From Pseudomonadota bacterium (lineage in GTDB: Bacteria > Pseudomonadota > Alphaproteobacteria > Rhizobiales > Pleomorphomonadaceae): DNA of 64,000 nucleotides. The position numbers and the translations under genes were made by a program. Location of the stretch: assembly GCA_023436885.1 (NCBI GenBank), contig JAEZHI010000040.1, forward strand, positions 186,001-250,000, written 5' to 3'. Every line of letters starts with the position of its first letter. The stretch's first letter is position 1. Shown here in pieces: positions 17,017-25,531 of this stretch. The notes below the pieces were generated by a model that saw nothing but the letters and a program-made list of their open reading frames with translations, ran no database searches and was not told the DNA's origin.

Positions 17017-18639
17017 CTACTTGATGACGGGGGGATCGAACGTCTCTTGTTGTGGCGGGATGGAATAAGTGAGCGCCAGCGTGATGTTGCTCACTTCGGA
17101 TGTGCATCTCGTATTGTCGTCGGCCGTTAGGTCATCAGTGCTTCGGATCTCTCCTATCAGCATGAAGCCGGGCCCAACGGGCGCACTCGGCCCAAAATGC
17201 GGAATCTCGCGTCCTCTCAAAACATCGGAAACGTCCCAACTGGACGGGGCAGTTTTTCGGACGGGCAAATCGTGCCATCCTACCAGATCATTTCCAGGCG
17301 GATGACTGAGCCAATCGCTCGTCGGGAACGTCAACGAAAGGCAGCCGTTCGGCTTGTCCTGAGGTTTGCCGTCACCATCGGTCCAGCAGGGCAATGCATC
17401 AGCCAGAAAGCCACCCTGCGTGTAAACCATCGTCATGCACTGAGGCGCTTGCTGCTCGTGATAAGACAGTACGCCACGAATTAGCTGGGCTGACTGGATG
17501 CTGAGAAACCGGGAAATATCGAAGTTGACGAGAAGGCGCCCCGTCCAGGAAACGCATTGATCGGAGTTGGTATCGGGATGTCCATCACCTTCAACCTGCC
17601 CCCAGCCGACCGGCGCGACGATATTTCCACCTTGATCTGTCAAGACTTTTGCCAGCTGCCATCCGTGGGAACAGTCTGTTCCGCGTCCGATGAATGTACC
17701 GATGACAGGAACGTCGCTAAAGCTTCGAGTGCTCCATTGAAGGGTGGCATGGTTCGCCGGGAACGACACTGTATGTTCCCCCGGCTGAAGGTAATCCGGA
17801 ACATTCGCCAGGCTAGGAAGCTGCCTCGTGCCCAGCGCCACAAGAGCCAACTGCATGTTCGTCAGCGCTTGGAGGTCGCTCCTGCGCGTTTGCTCGTGGA
17901 GAATGACGATAGCGGTGTTGCGCATATCATCAGCTGTCATGCGCTTCAGATCCACATCGGAACGAATATGACCCATCCTCATGTAGACAAGTATCGCGCC
18001 TGCACCAGCTAAGTCCGCATCGTTCAGACCTTGATAAAATTGGACATTGTTTGCAGTCCGGTTAACTAACTCAACGATGAGCGTATTGCGCTGATCCTCG
18101 GTAGACATCCTATTCAGATCGGAGACGTTGCGAAAACCACCAACGAGAAGAACACCACCGATGAATGACCTTTCCGGATGCATAAGCACCTGCAAGATTT
18201 CGGCGTTCTTTTTTCCCTGCAACACGGGTGCACCAAGGTGAGATTGTTGGTCCGCGGCTACAATTATCGTGTTGCGAATATCGTCGGCACTCATCGACTT
18301 CAAATCGGCGTCGGACCTGCCTCCGGTTTGCCGCAAGTAAACAAGAGCCATCCCGACGCCACCCAGATCCTCATCGTTGAGCCCCTGGTAGAAATGAACG
18401 TCGTTCCTGGTACGACTTGAAAGCTCGACAATAAGCGTATTTCTCTGATCCTCAGGAGACATGTTCAGAAGATCTTGGTTGGTGCGAAATCCCCCGACGA
18501 AGAGAGCCCCGCGTATCAGAGAATATCTAAGGTCCGCCATCGCGGGACCGATGAAAAGAACGACACACAAAACCGCAATTGTGATTTTGATACACGACAA
18601 GAGAGAAGCACCGAACAAGGATTTGAAGCGAATAGCCAT
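17017..18639 (-). CDS. Secreted four-fold repeat protein, function unknown
   Basis: A 540-residue protein with a signal peptide (hydrophobic 18-33, cleavage about GPAMA-D). Residues 45-252 contain two 90-residue units, 118 residues apart, each made of two related halves: D-L-x-x-M-S-x-E-D-Q-R-N-T-L-I-V-E-L (near 56-73 and 174-191) and D-L-K-x-M-x-A-D-D-x-R-N-T (near 112-124 and 230-242). FYQGLND occurs twice. The C-terminal 270 residues are beta-rich with several Cys and Trp, like a carbohydrate-binding or adhesin domain, but I recognise no family. The start at 18639 has a GGGAGGGG site. Base composition is clearly poorer in GC than the neighbours, and the gene sits inside a 145-bp direct duplication, so it was probably acquired. 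Confidence 0.75.
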   Translation of the reverse strand: MAIRFKSLFGASLLSCIKITIAVLCVVLFIGPAMADLRYSLIRGALFVGGFRTNQDLLNMSPEDQRNTLIVELSSRTRNDVHFYQGLNDEDLGGVGMALVYLRQTGGRSDADLKSMSADDIRNTIIVAADQQSHLGAPVLQGKKNAEILQVLMHPERSFIGGVLLVGGFRNVSDLNRMSTEDQRNTLIVELVNRTANNVQFYQGLNDADLAGAGAILVYMRMGHIRSDVDLKRMTADDMRNTAIVILHEQTRRSDLQALTNMQLALVALGTRQLPSLANVPDYLQPGEHTVSFPANHATLQWSTRSFSDVPVIGTFIGRGTDCSHGWQLAKVLTDQGGNIVAPVGWGQVEGDGHPDTNSDQCVSWTGRLLVNFDISRFLSIQSAQLIRGVLSYHEQQAPQCMTMVYTQGGFLADALPCWTDGDGKPQDKPNGCLSLTFPTSDWLSHPPGNDLVGWHDLPVRKTAPSSWDVSDVLRGREIPHFGPSAPVGPGFMLIGEIRSTDDLTADDNTRCTSEVSNITLALTYSIPPQQETFDPPVIK

Positions 18640-19026
18640 GAAACCCCTCCCATCATAATAAAAATGACGTTCAATAAAACAGGAAAATGTGTATAGTGCC
18701 CGCTTAAAAGACAAACGGACACAGGCTCCAAGGAGTACTCTAGACTCCTGAGCGTCAATCAACTTCAATCTCTATTTTAGCGAAACTCTTTCTTATCGTA
18801 AAGCAGGCATACAGGTATTTACACGTATTGGATAAATGGGTGGAATAGTGGTTATGTTACAAAAAAATCAATGACGAAAAATGTTGCTACGCTATCTTGC
18901 TTCAGCATGAAGTTCTAGTCTTGGACGGCCATGACTATCGGCGCTTCAAGCGGCGTCAATTGAGCCCAGATTTTACTCGCAACCAGGACTTCGGATTTAT
19001 CTGCGCACCTATTTTTAGGTTAGCGT
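18640..19026. other. AT-rich non-coding part of the low-GC island
   Basis: No convincing gene. The AT-rich half next to 18640 must contain the promoter of the secreted protein. An open frame on the plus strand beginning at a TTG at 18897 runs into the duplicated DUF2478 tail in the original DUF2478 frame, then shifts at the extra A (about 19102-19105). It looks like a chance join. Confidence 0.5.
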
Positions 19027-19172
19027 CCGGCGTTCGTAACGAGCACGCCGCTGCCTGGGCGATCTTCCATGGCGGCCTCGGTGTCGACCTGCCACCAGAC
19101 GAAAAGCCGCGCCCTCGCTTGGGCGAAGGGCGCGGCTCTCTGAGTTTCCGGACGGCTTGATCAGGCGGCGTT
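19027..19172 (+). repeat. Long direct repeat, right copy (pseudogene tail of DUF2478)
   Basis: Right partner of the 145-bp duplication at 16853-16997. Its last bases (19161-19172) are the functional end of the chemoreceptor gene on the minus strand; its first part is a non-functional DUF2478 tail with a one-base insertion in the AAAA run at 19102-19105. Confidence 0.9.
19102..19137 (-). terminator. Intrinsic terminator of the chemoreceptor gene
   Basis: On the minus strand the sequence folds as an 11-bp perfect stem (AGCCGCGCCCT with AGGGCGCGGCT, arms 19127-19137 and 19105-19115) followed by TTTT. It lies 24 bp after the chemoreceptor stop. It is built from former DUF2478 coding DNA. Confidence 0.75.
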
Positions 19173-20840
19173 CAGGTCTGCGATGAAGCTCTTCACCTGT
19201 TCGCGCAGCTTGGCCGATTCCCCGTTGAGGTTTTCGGACAGGGTCATTAGCTGCGTCGCGGCGGCACCGGTCATTTCGGCGGCCGTGCCGACACCGGCAA
19301 TGTTCTGCGTCACATCGGTCGTCCCCGTCGCGGCACGCTGCGTGTTGGAAGCGATTTCACCTGTGGCCGCACCCTGCTCCTCGACGGCACCGGCGATGGC
19401 CTGAGAGGTCGACTGGATGGTGTCGATGGTGCTGACGATGCGCGAGATCGACTCCACGGCGACGCCGGTCGCCGACTGGATCTCGCCGATCTTGCGCCCG
19501 ATCTCGTCGGTGGCCTTGGCCGTCTGATCGGCGAGCTGCTTCACTTCGGCCGCGACGACCGCGAAACCCTTGCCAGCCTCGCCGGCCCGCGCCGCTTCGA
19601 TGGTCGCATTAAGCGCAAGCAGGTTGGTCTGCGCGGCGATGTTGTTGATGAGGACGATCACTTCGCCGATCTGCTGGGCGGAAGCCGACAGCGACTGGAT
19701 GTTGACCGCCGACGTCTCCGCCTCCTGGGCCGCCTCGCGGGCGATCCGTGAGGAGTGCTCCACCTGCTTGGCGATCTCCTGGATCGAGGCCGACAGTTCC
19801 TCCGTTCCGGCCGCAACCGTCTGAACGTTGGTCGAGGCTTCCTCGGCGGCGCCGGCCACCGACTGGGCCTGGCGGGATGTCTCCTCGGCGGTCGCCGAGA
19901 GGTTCCGGGCCGAATCCGCTACCTCATTCGAGGAGTGTGCGAAGGCTTCGGACAGATCGCTCATGTCGGCGACGAAGCGATTGATCACGGCTCTACGGCG
20001 CTCGATCATCTCGCGATCGCTGATGTCACGCTGCCTCTGCTCTTCCTCCAGGCGGCGACCGTCGATCAGCTTGTCGCGCATGTAGGCTACGCTCTTGGCA
20101 ATGGCGCCGATCTCGTCCTGACGCTCGGACATGGAGACGCGCACATCGAGATTTCCATCGGCTAGCTGACGGACGTCGCTCGACAAATCGCCAAGCGGCT
20201 TGGTGATCGAGCGGATGGCGAACAGGCCAACGCCGCAGAGACCGACGATCAGCACCAGGATGCCACTGCCGATGGTCAGCAGGCGATCGTAGAAGGCGCT
20301 GTCGATATCATCGACATAGACACCCGAGGCGACCACCCAATTCCAGGGTGTAAATGGCGCATCGTAGGTGATCTTCTCATAAGGCGTCTTGTCACTGCCC
20401 GGCTTGGGATAGAAATAGCTGGTGAAGCCGCCGCCCGTCTTTGCCTTGCTGATCTGATCGGCAATGAAGGGGAACCCCCTCGCGTCCACCTCGTTCATGC
20501 GCTGCTGGCCTTCGAGCTCTGGCTTGGTGCCGTGCAGCTCCGTCACGCCGTTGTAGTTGTAGATGAAGAGGTAGCTGCTGCCGGCATAGCGCACGCTATG
20601 CACCAGATCGGCCACCCGTTTCTTGGCCACGTCCTCGGTGATCGTTCCTTTTTGCGTCGCGTCATAAAGACCTTGGATCTGCGACACAGCACTTTCGACG
20701 ACTTGTTGGATCGCCTGCTTGCGTTCGGCAAGCATCGTGGAGCGGAGATCAAGAAAACAAATACCCGCAACCAACACGAGACCGATTGCAAACGATACGA
20801 TTTGTAGTGTTATCTTGGCCTTAATTGTCAATGAACGCAT
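19161..20840 (-). CDS. Methyl-accepting chemotaxis protein with single Cache domain
   Basis: A 559-residue transmembrane chemoreceptor. Membrane helix 1 is about residues 11-31 and helix 2 about 187-208. Between them lies a periplasmic sCache_2-type sensor (YLFIYNYNGVTELH, then GGFTSYFYPKPG and TPWNWVVASGVYVDDID, all typical of that family). A HAMP domain follows (ITKPLGDLSSDVRQLADGN), then the signalling domain with tip IAAQTNLLALNATIEAARAG. Such sensors usually bind small carboxylic acids. The start has a GGGGAG site, and a strong terminator follows the stop. There is no CheR pentapeptide at the C-terminus. Confidence 0.93.
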   Translation of the reverse strand: MRSLTIKAKITLQIVSFAIGLVLVAGICFLDLRSTMLAERKQAIQQVVESAVSQIQGLYDATQKGTITEDVAKKRVADLVHSVRYAGSSYLFIYNYNGVTELHGTKPELEGQQRMNEVDARGFPFIADQISKAKTGGGFTSYFYPKPGSDKTPYEKITYDAPFTPWNWVVASGVYVDDIDSAFYDRLLTIGSGILVLIVGLCGVGLFAIRSITKPLGDLSSDVRQLADGNLDVRVSMSERQDEIGAIAKSVAYMRDKLIDGRRLEEEQRQRDISDREMIERRRAVINRFVADMSDLSEAFAHSSNEVADSARNLSATAEETSRQAQSVAGAAEEASTNVQTVAAGTEELSASIQEIAKQVEHSSRIAREAAQEAETSAVNIQSLSASAQQIGEVIVLINNIAAQTNLLALNATIEAARAGEAGKGFAVVAAEVKQLADQTAKATDEIGRKIGEIQSATGVAVESISRIVSTIDTIQSTSQAIAGAVEEQGAATGEIASNTQRAATGTTDVTQNIAGVGTAAEMTGAAATQLMTLSENLNGESAKLREQVKSFIADLNAA

Positions 20841-20999
20841 GGCCGCTCCCCAAGGACTTCGCTCCCTGACACCAAATCAGATAGCGCGTCCGTTCCCTTC
20901 ACAAGAGAATTTAATGCACACGTTACTTATCAACTCGTAAATTGATTCAATTCAGTTGCGAATTTTTCCAATTTGCGCGTTTTTCCGCAGTTTAATGCC

Positions 21000-21034
21000 A
21001 AAAACCGCACCCCTCGCTTTCTCGAGGGATGCGG
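21000..21034 (-). terminator. Intrinsic terminator of the second chemoreceptor gene
   Basis: On the minus strand a 12-position stem (CCGCATCCCTCG with CGAGGGGTGCGG, one mismatch; arms 21023-21034 and 21005-21016) is followed by TTTTT. It lies 33 bp after the stop of the gene at 21067. Confidence 0.85.
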
Positions 21035-21066
21035 CGATAAGAAATCCTTCGCAGCTGGAGCTTGCG

Positions 21067-22704
21067 TCAGGCAGCAGTCGAGTTGGAGAGATATTCCTCG
21101 ACGATGTCGCCGAACTCCCGTATGCCCTTGCCGACCGTCTGGGCGGTCGCGTTGACCCGATCGGCGACAGCTACGGTTTCCGCCGAGGCGGCTTCCACGG
21201 TTTCCACCTCGCCGGCCACCATCTGGGTTCCCTCGGCGGCAGTGGCGATGGAATTGCTGATCTCGCCAGTCGCGATGGCCTGCTTGGCGACGGCCGCATC
21301 GATGGCGTCGGCCAGTTCCTTCACCGAAGCGATCTTCACCGTGATGCCCTGGATCGCCTCGACGGCGGTGCGTGTACTGCTCTGGATCTGTGAAACCTGC
21401 GAGGCGATGTCGTCGGTGGCCTTGGCGGTCTGTCCCGCCAGATCCTTCACTTCCGACGCCACGACGGCGAAGCCCTTGCCTGCCTCGCCGGCTCGCGCCG
21501 CCTCGATGGTGGCGTTCAGCGCCAGGAGATTGGTCTGGGCGGCGATGCCGCGAATGAGATCGACGACGGCGCCGATGCGGTCGGCCGCCTCGCTGAGCGC
21601 GGCGATCTGTCCCGAGGAAGAAGCCGCCTCGGCATCCACCTCGGCCACGGCCTGCGTCGACTGACGGATCTGCTCGCCGATTTCGTGGATGGAACTCGAC
21701 AGCCCCTCGGCCGCTGCGGCGACGGCGCGCACGTTCGACGACGCCGAAGTCGACTTGTCACGCATCGCCTCTGCCCGGCGGCGGGTGTCGCTCGATGTCG
21801 CGGAAAGCCCTTCCGCCGTCGCCTTCAGCGCCGTCATCTGCTGATCGACGGTGCCCTGCATCCGGGTTGCGGCCTCACGGAAAGCCTCCGATAGCGATCT
21901 CAGCCGCTGTTCCCGGCCGCTCTGCAGCTCGTAACTTTGCTTCTGCTGCTCCTCAAGGCGCAGTCTTTCGTGAACGCCGAGGCGCAACACGTCGACGGCA
22001 GCGGCGATCTCGCCGATCTCATCGCCGCGCTTCAGATAGGGCACGTCGAGATCGGAGTTGCCGTTGGCGAGCGAGCTGATGTTTTCCTTGAGCACACCGA
22101 GCGGTCGGGTGATAACCCGTCCCATGAACACCAGCACGATGGCAATCATCGCCACGGCACCGCCCAATAGGGACAAGGCGACGCGCGTGGTCAGGGCATT
22201 GATGTAGTGCGATAGCGTGTCGGTCCGCCAGGCCACCGCGAGATGCCCGAGAGGGCTGCCCGCCTTGTCCTTGCCGACCGGCGCAACGATCAGCACGGCG
22301 CCGCCGACAACGCGGGAAGACCGCTCATTGGGGCTGGCCTTTATGATCTCGTCACTCGCGGCATCGAAGGCGGCGGCGTCGATATTGCTGGCCGCATAAT
22401 CGGACACGACCGAGCCGTCCGCCGCCAGAACCCGCACGCGCAGCAGCGGCGGTGTCGGCTCCTGGATGAACTCGGCGTAGGCTTGGGTGACGACATCCTT
22501 CTTCTTCCACTTGACGCCACCCTCCGCCGCCGCAGCGATCAGGTCGGTCATCTGGAGGCGAGCGTCGGTAAACTCTTCGCCCATGATGGCCGTCGTGCTC
22601 TTGAGCGAGACCAGAGCCGTCGCCACCACCACCAGCACGATGACGGCGGTGAGGATGACGGCGATCTTCGTCTTCAGCGAAAGATTGGAAAAGGTCTGCG
22701 TCAT
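21067..22704 (-). CDS. Methyl-accepting chemotaxis protein
   Basis: A 545-residue membrane chemoreceptor. Helix 1 is about residues 13-33 and helix 2 about 178-200, enclosing a small periplasmic sensor of about 140 residues (LLRVRVLAADGSVVSDYAA; VGGAVLIVAPVGKD) that resembles a single PAS-like fold. A HAMP region (ITRPLGVLKENISSLANG) leads to the signalling domain with tip IAAQTNLLALNATIEAARAG. The start at 22704 is preferred because the membrane anchor follows at once; its GGAG is rather distant (12 bp). The gene lies 122 bp downstream of, and co-directional with, a periplasmic sensor-like protein gene, so the two may act as one sensing unit. Confidence 0.9.
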   Translation of the reverse strand: MTQTFSNLSLKTKIAVILTAVIVLVVVATALVSLKSTTAIMGEEFTDARLQMTDLIAAAAEGGVKWKKKDVVTQAYAEFIQEPTPPLLRVRVLAADGSVVSDYAASNIDAAAFDAASDEIIKASPNERSSRVVGGAVLIVAPVGKDKAGSPLGHLAVAWRTDTLSHYINALTTRVALSLLGGAVAMIAIVLVFMGRVITRPLGVLKENISSLANGNSDLDVPYLKRGDEIGEIAAAVDVLRLGVHERLRLEEQQKQSYELQSGREQRLRSLSEAFREAATRMQGTVDQQMTALKATAEGLSATSSDTRRRAEAMRDKSTSASSNVRAVAAAAEGLSSSIHEIGEQIRQSTQAVAEVDAEAASSSGQIAALSEAADRIGAVVDLIRGIAAQTNLLALNATIEAARAGEAGKGFAVVASEVKDLAGQTAKATDDIASQVSQIQSSTRTAVEAIQGITVKIASVKELADAIDAAVAKQAIATGEISNSIATAAEGTQMVAGEVETVEAASAETVAVADRVNATAQTVGKGIREFGDIVEEYLSNSTAA

Positions 22705-22732
22705 GATGCGCTTGGTCTCCGCGACGGGGAGC

Positions 22733-22754
22733 GCGCCCCGCTGTCTCGGGGCGC
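22733..22754 (-). other. Intercistronic stem-loop
   Basis: GCGCCCCG-ctgtct-CGGGGCGC is a perfect 8-bp stem between the periplasmic protein gene and the chemoreceptor gene. On the minus strand no T-run follows, so it is more likely an RNA stability or partial-termination element that raises the level of the upstream periplasmic protein. Confidence 0.55.
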
Positions 22755-22826
22755 TTTTCTTGGCTCGCATCGGTGCCGTTAAGGCGAGCTGGCCGATGCG
22801 AACCCTTTCAATCGGCGAATGGAGGC

Positions 22827-23411
22827 TCAAAGACCTTCGACATTGAGCCCCACGGTAATCGCACCGATCGCCGCGCCGGTCTTCGGATCGGAGATCGTGG
22901 CGCTCACCTGCGTCTGCAGTTGCTGGGTCGACTCGTCCTTCTCGACGTCATCGACGAAAATGGTGCCCGGTCCGACCAGGAAGGTCTTCTGCCACTTGGC
23001 TTCGTCGCCTTGCCAATAATCGGACGTCGTGTCGCTCTGACCGACATTGAGACCCTTGTTGTCGGTGACGAACATTTCGGTGATCGCCCCGCCCGCCTTG
23101 TCCTGTTGCTCCTTCAGGAACTTGGAAAGCGGCGTCGACAGGGTCTCGTTGATCAGCGGCTTGTCCGCGGCATCGACCTCGGCCCGCCATTTCTTGTCGA
23201 GCGCGTCGATATCGGCCTGCTGCAATCCGGCATGCTTGGCGTTCTGCGCGTTGATCGCATCGACCACCAGCGGATCGGACAGGAGCGGAACGACATGCTG
23301 TTCCACATAGGCACGCGCGGCGGCGGCGTAGTCGTCGCCTGCGAAGGCTTGGTTCACCCCCGCTGCGGAGCAGAACAAAAGACCAAGCGCTATATACCGG
23401 CCAATCTTCAT
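22827..23411 (-). CDS. Periplasmic Cache/PDC-type sensor-domain protein
   Basis: A 194-residue exported protein. A signal peptide covers residues 1-24 (MKIGRYIALGLL to NQAFA-GDD). The mature part is a free-standing Cache-like domain: a long N-terminal helix, MFVTDNKGLNVGQSDTTSDYW, TFLVGPGTIFVDD, and the final VSATISDPKTGAAIGAITVGL, which is the typical last strands of periplasmic Cache sensors. It has no membrane or output domain. A GGAGG site precedes the ATG at 23411. Directly downstream is a chemoreceptor with its own small sensor, so this protein may deliver a ligand to that receptor; this is inference from gene order. Confidence 0.78.
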   Translation of the reverse strand: MKIGRYIALGLLFCSAAGVNQAFAGDDYAAAARAYVEQHVVPLLSDPLVVDAINAQNAKHAGLQQADIDALDKKWRAEVDAADKPLINETLSTPLSKFLKEQQDKAGGAITEMFVTDNKGLNVGQSDTTSDYWQGDEAKWQKTFLVGPGTIFVDDVEKDESTQQLQTQVSATISDPKTGAAIGAITVGLNVEGL

Positions 23412-23491
23412 GGCAGCCTCCAAACAATGACCGAACTCCAATCCCACAAAGCAGGTTACCACCACGCTAAGTTTTCTATTCAACAACAAAA

Positions 23492-23527
23492 AATACTCGC
23501 CAATCCATTGAAAGACTGGCGAGTATT
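23492..23527 (-). terminator. Intrinsic terminator
   Basis: An 11-bp perfect inverted repeat (AATACTCGCCA with TGGCGAGTATT, 14-nt loop), which on the minus strand ends in a run of six T. It separates the epimerase gene (stop at 23632) from the periplasmic sensor gene (start at 23411). Confidence 0.82.
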
Positions 23528-23631
23528 AAGATTTTATATTTCAGATAGATAAATCTACGTAGTCTTTTTGAAGTATAGGCGAACGGACTAGTTATTTTCG
23601 ACAGGCATCTATGGAATGGAGCGCGAGCAAA

Positions 23632-24525
23632 CTAAGTCGCTGCGTAATCCATCTTCTCGAGGTCCTCGATCAGATCGGGCCCCACCGGCGTCCAGCCGAG
23701 CCGCTGCCGGGTGATGTCGCTCGATGCGCTGAGATCGAGCGCCGCAAACAGCGCCATCCAACCCAAATACCTCCCAGCCTCGTCCGGCGTGACCGACCTG
23801 ACCGGCAGACCAAGCCCGGCGCCGACCACTTCGGCAATCCGCCGCGCAGAGACGCCTTCCTCGGCCACCGCATTGTAGCGTTCACCGCGCCGCCCCTTGT
23901 CGAGCGCCAGCACATAAAGCTTGGCGACATCGCTCACATGGCAGGCAGACCAGCGGTTGGACCCGTCACCCACATAGGCGGCGGCGCCCTTCTCGCGGCA
24001 AATGGCGACATAGGGCGTGATCAGTCCCTGCTTGGCCGTATCGTGTACCTGCGGCAACCGCATGACACGCACGTCGACGCCAGCCTCCAGCGCGGCATTG
24101 CCAGCCAGTTCCGAGGCGATGCGCGGATTGGCGTGCTTGGTATTAAACACCGTCTCGATGGCCGGACCACCGCCCTCCTGCTCGCCCATGCCGACGCCCG
24201 AGGTGATGATCAGCGGCCGATCCGAGCCCTTGAGCACATCCGCCAACGCACCGATGACCCGCCGGTCCTTTTCGCAGTTCTCGACGAACCGGCTGAAATC
24301 GTGGTCGAAAGCAGTGTGGATCACCGCATCGGCCTGAGACGCGCCGGCACGAATGCTATCGAGATCCTCGAGCTCGCCATGGTGGACAGCAACACCCGCA
24401 GCCCTGAGGGCTTCCGCGCCCCGTTCGGACCGCGTCATGCCCAGCACCTCGTGCCCGGCCGCCAGAAGTTCCGGCACGACATGCGAGCCGATGAAGCCCG
24501 TCGCGCCCGTCAGAAACACACGCAT
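23632..24525 (-). CDS. Extended SDR, NAD(P)-dependent epimerase/dehydratase family
   Basis: A 297-residue atypical/extended short-chain dehydrogenase. The cofactor motif TGATGFIG is at residues 6-13, with HTAFDH after the fourth strand. The catalytic Tyr-x-x-x-Lys is not obvious: the place reads ETVFNTKH, so it belongs to the atypical SDR branch in which this Tyr is replaced. The C-terminal half (HVSDVAKLYVLALDKG; YNAVAEEGVSARRIAEVVG) is typical of the group. The start has a GGAG site. It appears monocistronic, with a strong terminator 105 bp after the stop. Substrate unknown. Confidence 0.83.
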   Translation of the reverse strand: MRVFLTGATGFIGSHVVPELLAAGHEVLGMTRSERGAEALRAAGVAVHHGELEDLDSIRAGASQADAVIHTAFDHDFSRFVENCEKDRRVIGALADVLKGSDRPLIITSGVGMGEQEGGGPAIETVFNTKHANPRIASELAGNAALEAGVDVRVMRLPQVHDTAKQGLITPYVAICREKGAAAYVGDGSNRWSACHVSDVAKLYVLALDKGRRGERYNAVAEEGVSARRIAEVVGAGLGLPVRSVTPDEAGRYLGWMALFAALDLSASSDITRQRLGWTPVGPDLIEDLEKMDYAAT

Positions 24526-24641
24526 CGCAAAGTCTCCGCTGTTGTGATGGCGGGAGACTAGCTCGCGTGGCTAATAGTAAAAGTAGTGACTTTATAGGGG
24601 TATGGAGACTAACAGGATGGGGCGTCGGAGGGTTGAGTGGA

Positions 24642-25217
24642 TCAGTTCATGCGTCGTGGCTTTGGACTTGTGCCAGATGGGGTTCTGAGAGAGCCAACTT
24701 CCCTCAGGCAATCGCCGAACCGCCTCAGCCCTTTATCGAACGTGGCAAGATCGTAGTCGCGATCCTTTTTCCCATCGCTCTCGACATGCAGAGCTCGGCT
24801 CCGAATAAATTCCTTCATGACCTGTTCGGATAGTCCCTCGATTTTCCAGTAACCAGTACTGCCATCAGCCCACGCCTCCGCATTTGCGGAAATAAGAGTT
24901 TTCTCCTCGTTCCGAACTTTGAAGCGATATTCCGATTTTGCCGGAATCCATATTTCATCAACAATCGCAAAAAAATACTCGATATTCCCATCATACTCTT
25001 GCGAGCCAAAGAATATAGTCCTGTTCCAAAAGCGAAGAGACACGCTACACACTGTGCCTTTTTCTTCAATGTATACGGTCCAGGACGAACCTTTGTCGTA
25101 AACTCCTCCGGAATATCTCTCGCCACTCTCGGCAAAGGAACACGCGCCCAAAAGACCCAGAAACGCAACGGAAAGCAAAAGCCAAATTCGAACGAACCGC
25201 CCTGTCACGACCATCAT
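24642..25217 (-). CDS. Lipoprotein with Cys-pair domain, low-GC paralogue family (single copy)
   Basis: A 191-residue protein I do not recognise by family. Residues 10-26 are a lipoprotein signal with lipobox L-L-G-A-C (C26 would be lipidated). The single domain starts GSSWTVYIEEKGTVCSV and ends YDLATFDKGLRRFGDCL; its cysteines C57 and C170 match those of the domains in the genes at 27350-28978 and 34024-34557. The C-terminal SPKPRRMN echoes SPKIRRMN of the 27350 gene. Two ATGs (25217 and 25214) follow a GGGG site; either may be used. Base composition is low-GC and the upstream 85 bp are shared with the 27350 gene. It is likely a cell-envelope protein. Confidence 0.72.
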   Translation of the reverse strand: MMVVTGRFVRIWLLLSVAFLGLLGACSFAESGERYSGGVYDKGSSWTVYIEEKGTVCSVSLRFWNRTIFFGSQEYDGNIEYFFAIVDEIWIPAKSEYRFKVRNEEKTLISANAEAWADGSTGYWKIEGLSEQVMKEFIRSRALHVESDGKKDRDYDLATFDKGLRRFGDCLREVGSLRTPSGTSPKPRRMN

Positions 25218-25220
25218 AAG

Positions 25221-25305
25221 CCCCAATTCACCCCAACGTGTAGAATGAAATCGATCCAACCACCGGGCGCAAGAGTGGCAGCAAGAATGTGAACAAAAAG
25301 AAAAC
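25221..25305 (-). repeat. Shared upstream element, copy A
   Basis: 85 bp directly upstream of the lipoprotein gene align without gaps to 28989-29073, upstream of its larger paralogue, at about 72 per cent. The far end (ATGTGAACAAAAAGAAAAC on the plus strand) is identical over 19 bp, and CGATCCAAC is also conserved. It probably holds the common promoter. The rest of the gap to 25531 shows no gene. Confidence 0.7.
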
Positions 25306-25531
25306 GCCACTGGGCTGAGCAATCTATCTCCGGTCTTTGTGCTGGGTCGATCCGCTCGGCGATCCGGGCGCTATCAAACTTCGGTCCAGCCTGACACAAG
25401 CATCAGTGACAAAAATGACAAGGAGCGGGCTTGGCTCGCTCTCAACCAAAAGCTCCGTGGCATGATGCTCCGGCTCAATCCGATTGGCACGACCATGACG
25501 GTAGCGGCTGGACGCAATGCAGGGCTCGACC

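Noticed and set aside
16998..19026. The low-GC island as an insertion sequence or transposon.
   Set aside because: No transposase frame and no terminal inverted repeats were found; the flanking direct repeats are 145 bp of gene sequence, not a short target duplication.
18897..19160. Plus-strand open frame that fuses an unknown N-terminus to a DUF2478 tail.
   Set aside because: It starts at a TTG without a ribosome site, joins duplicated DNA by chance, and shifts frame at an inserted A compared with the parent gene.
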